This document shows, piece after piece, positions 17,007 through 25,696 of a stretch of 64,000 nucleotides of DNA. The DNA lies in the NCBI GenBank assembly GCA_965229685.1, contig OZ245920.1, forward strand, positions 1,178,001 to 1,242,000, read 5' to 3'. A program made the translations under genes and the position numbers. Position 1 is the stretch's first letter. Each line of letters starts with the position of its first letter. A model generated the notes under the pieces. That model saw nothing but the letters and a program-made list of their open reading frames with translations. It had not been told where the DNA came from and did not search any database. The DNA is from Pacificispira sp033344895. Lineage in GTDB: Bacteria > Pseudomonadota > Alphaproteobacteria > UBA8366 > Aestuariispiraceae.

Positions 17007-17837
17007 ATGAGCCTTAAACGCATTCTGGTTCACTATGACGGTACCGAGCGTGGTGACCGCGCGCTGAGCGCGGCGCTGCAATTCGCGGAGGCGCAGGACG
17101 CCCATCTGATCGGCTGTGCCATCGAGATGGAGCCACGCATTCCAACCTATGCCGCGGCGCAGATCCCTGCCGATGTCGTGGACGCGCTGATTCAGGAGCA
17201 ACACCGGCTCGTTGCCGATGCTCGGTCCAAATTCGAAGGCAAAGTCCAGGCCGCGGGTCGCCAGGACCGATCGGAGTTCGTGGAGGGGCGAGGGGATATG
17301 GTTCAGGTCCTGTGCCGAGTCGGCCGGGGCTGCGACCTGATCGTCGTCGGGCAGGCGAAGCCGGATGAAGAGCCGGCGGAAATAGAGGAATTGCCGGACA
17401 ATCTGGTTCTGGCCGCCGGCCGCCCGGTCCTGATCATTCCGTATATCGGGCAGAAAAAACCGGCAGGAGGACATGTCCTGTTGTGCTGGACCAATACCCG
17501 AGAGGCGGCACGCGCAATGGCGGATGCTTTGCCGCTGTTCAATTCGGCTTCTGAGGTAACCATTCTGACTGCCGGTCTGGATACGCCCACGGATGAATAT
17601 ATCGGCGACGATCCGGCGCGGTATCTGTCGGCACATGGCGTCCGAACAGAAATCCGGCGGTCGACATCGGCGGGAATCGACGCCGGGACCGCGATCCTGA
17701 ACGAGGCGTCGGATATTGGTGCGGATCTGATCGTGATGGGGGCCTATGGCCATTCCAGGCTGCGTGAGACCATCATGGGCGGTGCGACGCGCACGGTTCT
17801 GAGGGGGATGATCGCACCGGTTCTGATGTCCCACTGA
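17007..17837 (+). CDS. Tandem-domain universal stress protein
   Basis: A 276-residue cytoplasmic protein of two UspA folds: residues 1-150 (MSLKRILVHYDGTERGDRAL...CDLIVVGQ) and 155-276. The second half ends in IVMGAYGHSRLRETIMGGATRTVL, the G-x2-G-x9-G-S/T-type ATP-binding motif of nucleotide-binding USPs; the first half lacks it. The start ATG 17007 is preceded by AAAAGGAG. Such proteins are often linked to transporters, and here it follows the SLC13 permease and is convergent with a TAXI binding-protein gene 26 bp away. Its regulatory target is unknown. Confidence 0.93.
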   Translation: MSLKRILVHYDGTERGDRALSAALQFAEAQDAHLIGCAIEMEPRIPTYAAAQIPADVVDALIQEQHRLVADARSKFEGKVQAAGRQDRSEFVEGRGDMVQVLCRVGRGCDLIVVGQAKPDEEPAEIEELPDNLVLAAGRPVLIIPYIGQKKPAGGHVLLCWTNTREAARAMADALPLFNSASEVTILTAGLDTPTDEYIGDDPARYLSAHGVRTEIRRSTSAGIDAGTAILNEASDIGADLIVMGAYGHSRLRETIMGGATRTVLRGMIAPVLMSH

Positions 17838-17863
17838 TCCGCAGGTGTGTCGGCGGGCGGGGT

Positions 17864-18931
17864 TCAGCCGGTTCGCGACACTTCGCTGTAATAGGCCGCG
17901 GCGCCCGGATGGGGCGGAATGAGGCCCTGGGGCTGGCCCTCCCCTATGGTGGGGAACCGATGGCCGGGATTGTTCAGGTTGAACACGTCGGCGGTACTGC
18001 TCTGCCACAAGGCCTGCGTGATCGCCCGGATCAACTCGGCATCCATGCTTTCCCGCACGACCCAGTGAACACCCAGTTTTGCTGTGTCCGCCTCCTCCGT
18101 GCCGCGATAGGCCCCGATCGGTATGCGGCCGTTCTTCAGGAATGGGAAGAAGGGTTTCAGCGTCTCCATCGTCAGGGGATCGATGGGCAGCAGCCGGATA
18201 TCGATCTCGTCCGTCAGTTCGACAACCGCGTCGATCGGATAGGCCCCCATGTCGAAGAACGCATCGATCTCGCCACTGATCAAGCGATCTGCGGCCGGTC
18301 CCGGGCCCAGCCGGACGGGGTGGATCTCGGTCATGTTCAGGCCATTGGCCCGCAGCAGAACGTCGACGATCCGGTCGGTGCCGGATCCGTTCGGACCGAC
18401 GGACACGACCTTGTCATGCAGGTCGCGGATCGACCGGATACCGGAATCGGCCCGGACCACAGCATGAAGCGAGACCGGTATCAGATCGGCGATTACCCGA
18501 AGGTCGGGCACGCCGCGACCGTCTGAAAACGGACCGCCCCCCTTGTAAGCCCAGTAGGCGATGTCGGCATAGACGAGGGCGGATTCCAGCTCGTTGTTGC
18601 GCAGATCGCGGATGCTGGGGATCGACCCTTCGCGCGATTGCGCGACCGCAATCAGCCCGGGCACGCCGCAGACGCCGCCTTCGTCACACGGGCTGCTGCC
18701 CGGCGGGCGACTGATCCCGGCGGATATCGCCGTGCCTAGACTGTAGAGGGTTTCCGATGGTGGGCCGGTACCGATGCGAAAGAAGGTCAGCGCCTCCCGG
18801 CTTTCCGCTTCAGCCAGTCCCGGTACTGCCGCGCAGGCAAAACCGGCGAGGCCGCTTGCCAATACCTGACGCCGATCCGGCAATGCACAGCGCATGCCGG
18901 GGCTCGGGCGCAGGCTGGGCTTTGAGGCCAT
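17864..18931 (-). CDS. TAXI-type TRAP transporter solute-binding protein (orphan)
   Basis: A 355-residue periplasmic binding protein of the TAXI family. An N-terminal export signal containing DRRQVLASGLAGFACAA looks Tat-like. The mature part shows FFRIGTGPPSETLYSLGTAI, CDEGGVCGVPGLIAVAQSREGS and VVSVGPNGSGTDRIVDVLLRANGL, the hallmarks of TAXI proteins that feed dicarboxylates or amino acids to a fused TRAP membrane subunit. No TRAP membrane gene lies nearby, so the partner must be elsewhere or the protein acts as a sensor. Downstream neighbour (convergent) is the universal stress protein. Confidence 0.9.
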   Translation of the reverse strand: MASKPSLRPSPGMRCALPDRRQVLASGLAGFACAAVPGLAEAESREALTFFRIGTGPPSETLYSLGTAISAGISRPPGSSPCDEGGVCGVPGLIAVAQSREGSIPSIRDLRNNELESALVYADIAYWAYKGGGPFSDGRGVPDLRVIADLIPVSLHAVVRADSGIRSIRDLHDKVVSVGPNGSGTDRIVDVLLRANGLNMTEIHPVRLGPGPAADRLISGEIDAFFDMGAYPIDAVVELTDEIDIRLLPIDPLTMETLKPFFPFLKNGRIPIGAYRGTEEADTAKLGVHWVVRESMDAELIRAITQALWQSSTADVFNLNNPGHRFPTIGEGQPQGLIPPHPGAAAYYSEVSRTG

Positions 18932-18988
18932 GGCCGAATTCCTTGTCTGGAGTGACCCTGAATTTTTAAGCCTTGAAGGCGACCGACG

Positions 18989-20008
18989 TCAAATCCCGGT
19001 CTGTTGAAGCGGCTTCAATCCGGGAGGTGTCGCGTAGCAACCGGCCAGTTCCGCCTTCAGCTTCGTCAATGCGTAGACAGTCCGCATGGTTTCCGATGGT
19101 GTGCCGACCATGTCCGCGATTTCGATTGCCGCGCCCAGGATGGCTTCCAACTCGATTGGCCGTCCCCGGTCTATATCCTGCAGCATGGACGTGCGAAACG
19201 CGCCGAGCTTTGCCGCCCCCTCAAGCCGCTTGTCGATGCTGAGCGGCATGGTCAGCCCCAAGCCGGTCGAACACAGGGTCTCGAACTCTGCCATCATGCG
19301 GCGCCCGACGTCGCGCACGTTACTATCGGCAGTCAGTTCCGCCATCGTGCCGCCGATGATTACGGAAATCGGGTTTGCCCAAAGATTGCCCATCAGTTTG
19401 TTCATGACCTCCGCCCGGATGTTCGGTGTGACCGGCGCTGGGATGCCGGATGTTTCGAACAATTCGGCGACATCGGTGAGGAAACCCGTGTCGTCACCGG
19501 ACGCACCACCGATTACCAGCTTTCGCACCCCGGCGCTGACGACCGTGTACGGCGCCTGAATCTCGGCTGCCAGATAGACGGCACAGCCGATGATGCACGC
19601 CGGGTCGAAGGTCCTTGCCAGGGTACCGGTCGGATCGACACGGTGCAGGACGCGCCCGTCCAGTTCGCCGCCGATCCCCTGAAAGAACCACCAGGGGACC
19701 CCGTTGATGGCGGTCAGAATTCGGGTTTTCGGTCCGACCAGCGGTTGGATGGCGGGTAACGCCCCTTCGATCTGATGCGCCTTGACGGCAATCACGACAA
19801 GGTCCTGATGGCCATGACCGGCGGGATCGTCCGTCACACGCGGCGCCACCGTGAAGCGCTGATCCCCCTCATCGAAGGCGATACCCCCGTCGCGGATCTT
19901 CGCCAGGGTTTCCCCTCTGGCAACCAGCAACGGATCGCAACCGGATTTGGCCAGCAGGGCGCCCAGCATGCCGCCGATCGCCCCGGCGCCGACTATCGCA
20001 ATGCGCAT
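18989..20008 (-). CDS. Ketopantoate reductase family protein (2-dehydropantoate 2-reductase-like)
   Basis: A 339-residue NADP-dependent reductase of the ApbA/PanE family. The N-terminal MRIAIVGAGAIGGMLGALLAKSG is the Rossmann dinucleotide site; ITAINGVPWWF and NKLMGNLWANPISVI (with the catalytic Lys) and a late IELEAILGAAIEIADMVGTPSE follow the family order. Many such paralogues act on 2-oxo acids other than ketopantoate, so I do not assign panE. Start ATG 20008 gives the exact family N-terminus. It lies 57 bp upstream of the TAXI gene on the same strand. Confidence 0.88.
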   Translation of the reverse strand: MRIAIVGAGAIGGMLGALLAKSGCDPLLVARGETLAKIRDGGIAFDEGDQRFTVAPRVTDDPAGHGHQDLVVIAVKAHQIEGALPAIQPLVGPKTRILTAINGVPWWFFQGIGGELDGRVLHRVDPTGTLARTFDPACIIGCAVYLAAEIQAPYTVVSAGVRKLVIGGASGDDTGFLTDVAELFETSGIPAPVTPNIRAEVMNKLMGNLWANPISVIIGGTMAELTADSNVRDVGRRMMAEFETLCSTGLGLTMPLSIDKRLEGAAKLGAFRTSMLQDIDRGRPIELEAILGAAIEIADMVGTPSETMRTVYALTKLKAELAGCYATPPGLKPLQQTGI

Positions 20009-20068
20009 TCGATACTCCCCCAACTCGATTCCTTGCCCGGCGCTTTTACCCGGCAAGCAGGGAAAAGA

Positions 20069-20105
20069 AAACGGGCGCTGCCGATCCCGTCAGCAGCGCC
20101 CGTTT
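20069..20105 (-). terminator. Rho-independent terminator of the aap operon
   Basis: A 13-bp perfect stem (AAACGGGCGCTGC/GCAGCGCCCGTTT) with an 11-base loop, 57 bp after the aapP stop. On the minus strand it is followed by TTCTTTTCCC, a good T-rich tract. Confidence 0.88.
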
Positions 20106-20162
20106 CCGCTGAGGTTCATCCCGACGATGCGGCGATGACCTCCCCCCCTAAACGTGGACCGA

Positions 20163-20942
20163 TCAGTGGTTCAGAATCTGGCTCAGGAACAGCTTGGTCC
20201 GGTCGTTCTGCGGATTGGTGAAGAACTCTTCCGGTTCGTTCTCCTCGATGATCTCGCCGCCATCCATGAAGATGACGCGGTCGGCGACCTTGCGGGCGAA
20301 ACCCATTTCGTGCGTCACGCACAGCATGGTCATGCCGGTCTTGGCGAGGTCGATCATCGTGTCCAGAACCTCCGAGATCATCTCGGGGTCGAGCGCCGAT
20401 GTCGGCTCATCGAACAGCATGATGCGCGGGTTCATGCACAGCGAGCGCGCAATGGCCACGCGCTGCTGCTGACCGCCGGAAAGCTGGCCCGGGTATTTGT
20501 GGGCCTGTTCCGGGATCTTCACCTTGTTGAGGAAGTGCATCGCGGTTTCTTCCGCTTCCTGCTTCGGCGTCTTGCGTACCCAGATCGGGGCAAGTGTGCA
20601 GTTTTCCAGCACGGTCAGGTGCGGGAACAGGTTGAAGTGCTGAAACACCATCCCGACCTCGCGACGGATCGCGTCGATATTCTTCAGGTCGTTCGTCAGT
20701 TCGATCCCATCGACGATGATCTGGCCCTGCTGGTGTTCCTCCAGCCGGTTGATGCAGCGGATCATCGTGGACTTGCCGGACCCGGACGGGCCGCAGATGA
20801 CGATCCGTTCGCCGCGCGGAACGGTCAGGTTGATGTTCTTCAGCACATGGAACTCGCCGTACCACTTGTGCATCTGGTTGATCTGGATCGCCACCTCATC
20901 GGTGTTGACCATGCTTTCAGCTTTTCCAGCGACGTCGCTCAT
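20163..20942 (-). CDS. aapP: General L-amino acid ABC transporter ATP-binding protein AapP
   Basis: A 259-residue ABC ATPase energising amino-acid uptake. Walker A is GPSGSGKST (51-59), the signature LSGGQQQR precedes Walker B IMLFDEPTSALDPE, and the H-loop is VTHEMGFARKVADRV. The polar amino-acid subfamily is indicated by MVFQHFNLFPHLTVLENCTLAP. It is the last gene of aapJQMP, 24 bp after aapM, and is followed by a strong terminator. Rhizobial Aap homologues transport a broad range of L-amino acids. Confidence 0.96.
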   Translation of the reverse strand: MSDVAGKAESMVNTDEVAIQINQMHKWYGEFHVLKNINLTVPRGERIVICGPSGSGKSTMIRCINRLEEHQQGQIIVDGIELTNDLKNIDAIRREVGMVFQHFNLFPHLTVLENCTLAPIWVRKTPKQEAEETAMHFLNKVKIPEQAHKYPGQLSGGQQQRVAIARSLCMNPRIMLFDEPTSALDPEMISEVLDTMIDLAKTGMTMLCVTHEMGFARKVADRVIFMDGGEIIEENEPEEFFTNPQNDRTKLFLSQILNH

Positions 20943-20966
20943 GACGGTTTTCCTTTATTCGCAATC

Positions 20967-22346
20967 TTATCGTTTGTGGCCGGTATGGAGTTTCCGCTCG
21001 AGATAGAGCGAATACCGCGACATGCCGAAACACGAGACGAAGAAGAACAGGGCCACGAAGATGTAGACTTCGGTGGACAGGCCGTTCCAGGCCGGGTCCG
21101 AAATGGCCGTCTTGCCGACCCCAAGGATATCGAGCAGCCCGATGATCAGCACCAGTGTCGTATCCTTGTAGAGGCCGATGAAGGTGTTCACGATCCCGGG
21201 GATCGAGACCTTCAGGGCCTGCGGCAGGATGATCAGGCGCATGGTCTGCCAATACTTTAGGCCCATCGCATCGGCGGCTTCGAACTGGCCCTTCGGCAGC
21301 GATTGCAGACCGCCGCGAATGACCTCCGCCATGTAGGCGGATGCGAACAGCGTCACCATGATCAGCACCCGCAGCAGCAGATCGAAATCCGTACCGGGCG
21401 GCAGGAAATAGCTGAGCATGGTCGATGCCACGAACAGCAGCGTGATCAGCGGGACGCCGCGGATGAACTCGATGAACATGATGCACAGCGTCTTGATCGC
21501 CGGCAGGTTGGAATACCGGCCGAGAGCCAGGACGATGCCGATCGGCAGGGACAGCGTGATGCCGGTGACCCCGATGATGATCGTCAGCAGAACACCGCCG
21601 AACAGGTGGGTGTCCACCGGTTCGAAGATGTAGATGTCCGATGCCGAGTTCGTCAGGCCGATCGCATCCGGAAGTGCAATCCAGAGAGCGTCGGACAGGA
21701 ACAGGGCCACGAGGACAAATCCCGCCGGCACAATCCCGACCACCTGGGCAAGGGCGTTGCCCGTGCGCCGGCCATAGACGGTCAGCGCAACGGCCGCCGC
21801 GAAGATGACCAGCCAGGTTACCGGACCGGAAATGCCTTCGGAGAGATGCATGCTCTCGACGGAAATCGGTCCGACGATCAGCAGCACCGCCAGCAGCGGA
21901 TAGATCAGGGAGAAGACGATCAGCTTTTCCCGGTAGGGCACCTTGTCGAACAGGACCGGGGCCAGGGCCACGAACAGCAGCACGAAGGCCAGGTTCGGGC
22001 GCCAGCGCTCTTCTTCGGGATAGAACCCATAGGTGAAGACCGAAATCCGCTCGTCGATGAACGCCCAGCAGGCGCCCGTCGCGATCTCCCGGCATTCGGC
22101 ACGGGACGAGCCCTCGAATGCCGCATTGAAGAAGAAGTAGTCCAGGATCCCCGGAACCATCAGGTACAGCAGGTAGACCGCGACGATCGTCAGGATCGTA
22201 TTGGTCACGCTGCCAAACAGATTGTCCTTGGCCCATTTCACGGGGCCGACAAGGTTGCGGGGCGGCGGCAGATCAGGATGTTCACCGGGCTTGTATTCCG
22301 GCGGGCTGGTCTGCATCGGCTCGTAGGATTGCGTCGTAATGCTCAT
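20967..22346 (-). CDS. aapM: General L-amino acid ABC transporter permease AapM
   Basis: A 459-residue inner-membrane permease. After an N-terminal membrane segment and a long insertion with several further hydrophobic stretches, the conserved C-terminal BPD_transp_1 domain begins around residue 255 (TLSLPIGIVLALGRYSNLPAIKTLC) and holds the EAA loop LQSLPKGQFEAADAMGLKYWQTMRLIILPQALKVSIPG. The large N-terminal part separates AapM and AapQ from ordinary HisM-like permeases. It starts 10 bp after aapQ; the two form the heterodimeric channel. Confidence 0.95.
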   Translation of the reverse strand: MSITTQSYEPMQTSPPEYKPGEHPDLPPPRNLVGPVKWAKDNLFGSVTNTILTIVAVYLLYLMVPGILDYFFFNAAFEGSSRAECREIATGACWAFIDERISVFTYGFYPEEERWRPNLAFVLLFVALAPVLFDKVPYREKLIVFSLIYPLLAVLLIVGPISVESMHLSEGISGPVTWLVIFAAAVALTVYGRRTGNALAQVVGIVPAGFVLVALFLSDALWIALPDAIGLTNSASDIYIFEPVDTHLFGGVLLTIIIGVTGITLSLPIGIVLALGRYSNLPAIKTLCIMFIEFIRGVPLITLLFVASTMLSYFLPPGTDFDLLLRVLIMVTLFASAYMAEVIRGGLQSLPKGQFEAADAMGLKYWQTMRLIILPQALKVSIPGIVNTFIGLYKDTTLVLIIGLLDILGVGKTAISDPAWNGLSTEVYIFVALFFFVSCFGMSRYSLYLERKLHTGHKR

Positions 22347-22356
22347 CTCTGACCTC

Positions 22357-23550
22357 CTACCGCTCGATCAGCTTGATACGTTTGTTGTACCAGTTCATGA
22401 ACGATGAAATGGCCAGCGAGATGGTGAGATAGATCGCCATCAGCAGCAGCATGCATTCCATTTCGCGGCCGGTCTGGTTCAGCGTGATGCCGCCCAGGGT
22501 GGCCGTGACGTCCATGTAACCGATGGCGATCGCCAGCGACGAGTTCTTCGTCAGGTTCAGATACTGGCTGGTCAGCGGCGGCACGATGACCCGCAGCGCC
22601 TGCGGGATAACCACCAGCTGAAGCGTACGATTGCTTCGCAGACCCAGAGCCCCGGCGGCTTCCGTCTGGCCGTAGTTGACCGCCAGAATGCCCGCGCGGA
22701 CGATTTCGGCGATGAAGGCCGAGGTGTAGAGCGCCAGCGCCAGCGTCAGAGCCATCAGTTCCGGCTTGACGGTCACACCGCCCTTGAAGTTGAAGCCCTT
22801 CAGTTCCGGAATGCTCCATTCGATCGGCATGCCGGTGACCAGGAACACGACGATCGGTGCGCCGATCACAAGGCCCAGTGACACCCACAGGACCGGCAGG
22901 ATCTTGCCCGTCTCGTCCTGGACCTTCTTAGCATGGCGCTTGTAGATCACCGCGCCGACAATGCCGGCGACGAAGACGAAGGCGCTTGCCCAGAACAAGG
23001 GTTCGAAGGTCGGGCTCGGCATGTTGATGCCGCGGTTCGAGAAGAAGAACGTCTCTGCGATGTCCCCCGCCTGTTTCGGATGCGGCAGCGTGTGCACGAC
23101 GAAACCGTGCATCAGCAGGATCCACAGCAGGACCGGAACGTTCCGGACCACCTCGACATAGCAGTAGACCATCTTGTTCATCAGCAGGTTCTTGCTAAGC
23201 CGCAGAACCCCGAGAACGAACCCGACGATCGTCGCCAGAAAGACACCGCAGATGGCGACGGCGAAGGTGTTCATCACCCCCACGACCGCCGCGCGAAGGT
23301 GCGAACTGCGCGACGAATATTCGATGAACGTCTGGTTGATGTCGTAGCTGGACGGTTCGAGAAGGAAGGCGAAGCCCAGATCCTTACCAATCCGCTCCAG
23401 GTTGATGGCGGCGTTCCGAGCCAGATAGAAGACGGCTGCGAACACCACCGCGATGGTGAAGATCTGGATGATTACCTGCCGTGCCTCCCGATTGTACCAG
23501 AGGCTGAGCAGGCCGGCGCTTTGCCGATCCGAGTCAGCTACAGCGGACAT
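22357..23550 (-). CDS. aapQ: General L-amino acid ABC transporter permease AapQ
   Basis: A 397-residue permease with membrane segments at about 28-45, 90-120 and a C-terminal channel domain. The sequence LWYNREARQVIIQIFTIAVV at the start, FVEVVRNVP-type region (YVEVVRNVPVLLWILLMHG) and EAA loop VNYGQTEAAGALGLRSNRTLQLVVIPQALRVIVPP are those of AapQ. An insertion between the first and later segments is characteristic of the Aap/Bzt group. It is separated from aapJ by 194 bp containing a strong hairpin, so its transcription is probably reduced relative to aapJ. Confidence 0.95.
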   Translation of the reverse strand: MSAVADSDRQSAGLLSLWYNREARQVIIQIFTIAVVFAAVFYLARNAAINLERIGKDLGFAFLLEPSSYDINQTFIEYSSRSSHLRAAVVGVMNTFAVAICGVFLATIVGFVLGVLRLSKNLLMNKMVYCYVEVVRNVPVLLWILLMHGFVVHTLPHPKQAGDIAETFFFSNRGINMPSPTFEPLFWASAFVFVAGIVGAVIYKRHAKKVQDETGKILPVLWVSLGLVIGAPIVVFLVTGMPIEWSIPELKGFNFKGGVTVKPELMALTLALALYTSAFIAEIVRAGILAVNYGQTEAAGALGLRSNRTLQLVVIPQALRVIVPPLTSQYLNLTKNSSLAIAIGYMDVTATLGGITLNQTGREMECMLLLMAIYLTISLAISSFMNWYNKRIKLIER

Positions 23551-23704
23551 GATATAGATACTCCCCGAGCGTTAACACTTACGGTCCCCCAAATTTCTGT
23601 AAGGGCTGGGCCCAGTCGAGGGCAGGGGCAATCCCGTAAAATAATCGGGATATGGTCTGCCCGGAAAATCGACAAACGCATGGAAAATTGAAATTAAAGA
23701 AGAT

Positions 23705-23730
23705 CGGGGCGGCACTTGCGTGCCGCCCCG
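23705..23730 (-). terminator. Intra-operon hairpin between aapJ and aapQ
   Basis: An 11-bp perfect stem (CGGGGCGGCAC/GTGCCGCCCCG) with a 4-base loop, 14 bp after the aapJ stop. On the minus strand it is followed by ATCTTCTTTAATTTC. As in other binding-protein operons it likely ends most transcripts after aapJ or stabilises its 3' end. Confidence 0.8.
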
Positions 23731-23744
23731 ACATTCATTCGGTC

Positions 23745-24761
23745 TTAGCGGATCGGCGGGGCGTAGAGGATGCCGCCGTCTTTCCACTGAGCGTTCAGAC
23801 CACGCTCGAGGCCGATTTCGGTGTTCGGACCGATGTTACGGTCGAAGATCTCACCATAGTTGCCGACGGCCTTGATCACGCGCTTGGCCCATTCGTTGTC
23901 CAGGCCGATCATTTCGCCGTAGTTGCCTTCGGCGCCCAGAATACGAGCAACCGTCGGGTTCGGCGGATTGGCAGCCATTTCGTCAACGTTGGCCGAGGTG
24001 ATGCCGTACTCTTCGGCTTCGATGATGGCATTCAGAACCCAGCGGTTCACGTCCGCCCAGTCGTCATCGCCCTGACGGACCGCCGGACCCAGCGGTTCTT
24101 TGGAGATGATTTCCGGCAGAATGATGTGGTTCTTCGGATCATCGAAGGTGGCGCGGCTGGCAGCCAGGCCCGAGGCATCCGTCGTGTAAACGTCGCAGCG
24201 GCCGGCCAGGTAGTTCGTGCGCGCTTCTTCGTTGGTTTCGATCGGAACCGGCTCATAGGACATGCCCGTGGCACGGAAGTAGTCGGCCAGGTTCAGTTCG
24301 GTCGTCGTACCGGTCTGAATGCAGACCGACGCACCGTCCAGTTCCTTCGCCGAGCTGACGCCCAGGTCCTTGCTGACCATGAAGCCCTGACCATCGTAGT
24401 AGTTGACGCCCAGGAACGTCAGCTTCAGGTCGGCGTCACGGCTCATCGTGATCGTCGTGTTGCGGTACAGGACATCGCCTTCGCCGGCGTTCAGCGCGGT
24501 GAAGCGCGTCTTACCGGTCGTCGGAACGAATTTGACCTTCATCCCGTCGCCCAGAACCGCGGCGGCAACGCCACGGCAGAAGTCGACGTCGAAGCCGTTC
24601 CACTTACCGCTTTCATCCGTGTAGGCGAAACCGACGAGACCCGTGGTGACGATGCAGTTCAGCTCGCCACGCGCCTTAACGTCGTCCAGCGTGGCCGCGT
24701 TGGCGATCGTCGCCGACATAGCCATAGCCGCACCTGCGACCAGGATCGATTTGAGTTTCAT
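23745..24761 (-). CDS. aapJ: General L-amino acid ABC transporter periplasmic binding protein AapJ
   Basis: A 338-residue solute-binding protein with a classic signal peptide (MKLKSILVAGAAMAMSATIANA). The mature start ATLDDVKARGELNCIVTTGLVGFAYTDESGKWNGFDVDFCRGVAAAVLGD and the GASVCIQTGTTTELNLADYFRATGM and NRWVLNAIIEAEEYGITSANVDE blocks are the AapJ/BztA pattern. It captures L-amino acids in the periplasm for AapQMP. It is first in the operon and followed by an attenuating hairpin, consistent with the high demand for binding protein. A 426-bp gap upstream holds its promoter. Confidence 0.97.
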   Translation of the reverse strand: MKLKSILVAGAAMAMSATIANAATLDDVKARGELNCIVTTGLVGFAYTDESGKWNGFDVDFCRGVAAAVLGDGMKVKFVPTTGKTRFTALNAGEGDVLYRNTTITMSRDADLKLTFLGVNYYDGQGFMVSKDLGVSSAKELDGASVCIQTGTTTELNLADYFRATGMSYEPVPIETNEEARTNYLAGRCDVYTTDASGLAASRATFDDPKNHIILPEIISKEPLGPAVRQGDDDWADVNRWVLNAIIEAEEYGITSANVDEMAANPPNPTVARILGAEGNYGEMIGLDNEWAKRVIKAVGNYGEIFDRNIGPNTEIGLERGLNAQWKDGGILYAPPIR

Positions 24762-25187
24762 TGTGTTACTGTCCCCTATGCTTTGGTTGATGCCAGTAAA
24801 TACCGGTCAAGCAGCCTGCTCAGGCCCTCTAGCGCTCCCAAACGGCTGCTGTCGCAGCTCTTTTCTGGTTTGGCGACATTGAATATTTCAAATCCCTATG
24901 GATTTTGCAAACCCTGTCGCCGACCTCCCGTTAGACCCGCCGTTTTCGCGGTTCCAGTCGTGCCGACTTGGAACAAGAGGCAAAACGTCGCGTCCTTGGA
25001 GGAAACACTGGCAGCTATTTCCAGTGACCGCCAGCACTTTTTTGACAGAAGTTTTACGCGTATTCGGTGCAGGCCCGGGACACCGGTTCCTGCTGCTTTC
25101 TCATGGACTTGGCGCTGATGCCTGTGCGAAACTCGTCGCCTTGAAGGCGCGGCTTGCGGCGAAAATCTGGATGCGAGGACAATTTAA
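24762..25187. other. 426-bp control region between aapJ and a small helical protein gene
   Basis: No gene is convincing here. The aapJ side contains a perfect 11-bp palindrome AGCAGCCTGCT (24810-24820) and, on the minus strand, TTGACC directly beside it, a plausible -35 element without a good -10. Nearer the plus-strand gene a weak hairpin CACTGG/CCAGTG (25006-25026) is seen. Composition is lower in GC than in coding DNA, as expected of a regulatory region. Nitrogen-linked control of aapJ is likely from family knowledge but no site can be proven. Confidence 0.5.
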
Positions 25188-25595
25188 ATGGCCGAAATCA
25201 GCGATACGAATGTAATCCGTTTTGGCGAGATCGATCTGTCAGATGGCAGACGGGCGGATCTTATCGACGATATGGCCCTGCCGTTTCTGGACCTGGCTGA
25301 AAAGATCGAGGCAGCGAAGATTAACGGTGCCTCCGAAGAGAGCTGGCGTGCGATCTTTGAGACGAACCTGTTTCTGTGGCGGTTCATCGCCAATTTCCTG
25401 CCGCGCCATTTCGACGACAAGGTTTCCAACGATACCTCCGAACTGCTGTCCAAGATCAGCACCTTCATGACCAAGGTGACGGTCGCGATGTCGGAGGAGG
25501 GCGAAAAGGATGCGGCCCTTCTGGACAAGGTGATCAAGCTCAACCTGAACATGTGCGACCAGATTCTGGCCATGCGGGGCGACAAGGGCGAATAG
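25188..25595 (+). CDS. Small helical protein of unknown function
   Basis: A 135-residue soluble, mostly helical protein (FLDLAEKIEAAK, SWRAIFETNLFLWRFIANFLP, ELLSKISTFMTKVTVAMSEEG, LLDKVIKLNLNMCDQILAM). No signal peptide or membrane segment and no catalytic motif are visible. I do not recognise the family; the NLFLWRFI pattern faintly recalls the FlaF flagellin-synthesis regulator but the rest does not match. AGGA lies eight bases before the ATG. It stands alone, divergent from aapJ and 101 bp before a flavin-reductase gene on the same strand. Confidence 0.75.
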   Translation: MAEISDTNVIRFGEIDLSDGRRADLIDDMALPFLDLAEKIEAAKINGASEESWRAIFETNLFLWRFIANFLPRHFDDKVSNDTSELLSKISTFMTKVTVAMSEEGEKDAALLDKVIKLNLNMCDQILAMRGDKGE

Positions 25596-25696
25596 GCCGC
25601 CGATGGGGCGCACCGGTCCGGCAAATCTCGCGACGGGACTCGATCCGGACAGCCAAGTCTTCTATGTCTGGGCATTCGCCTTCGACGCAAACCGAT

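Noticed and set aside
24779..24795. A GG...GC pair resembling a sigma-54 promoter upstream of aapJ on the minus strand.
   Set aside because: The spacing between the GG and GC elements is 11 bases instead of 10 and the flanking consensus (TTGC) is missing.
24898..25215. A 105-codon plus-strand frame upstream of the small helical protein.
   Set aside because: It overlaps the start of a better-supported gene, has no motif and lies in the aapJ control region.
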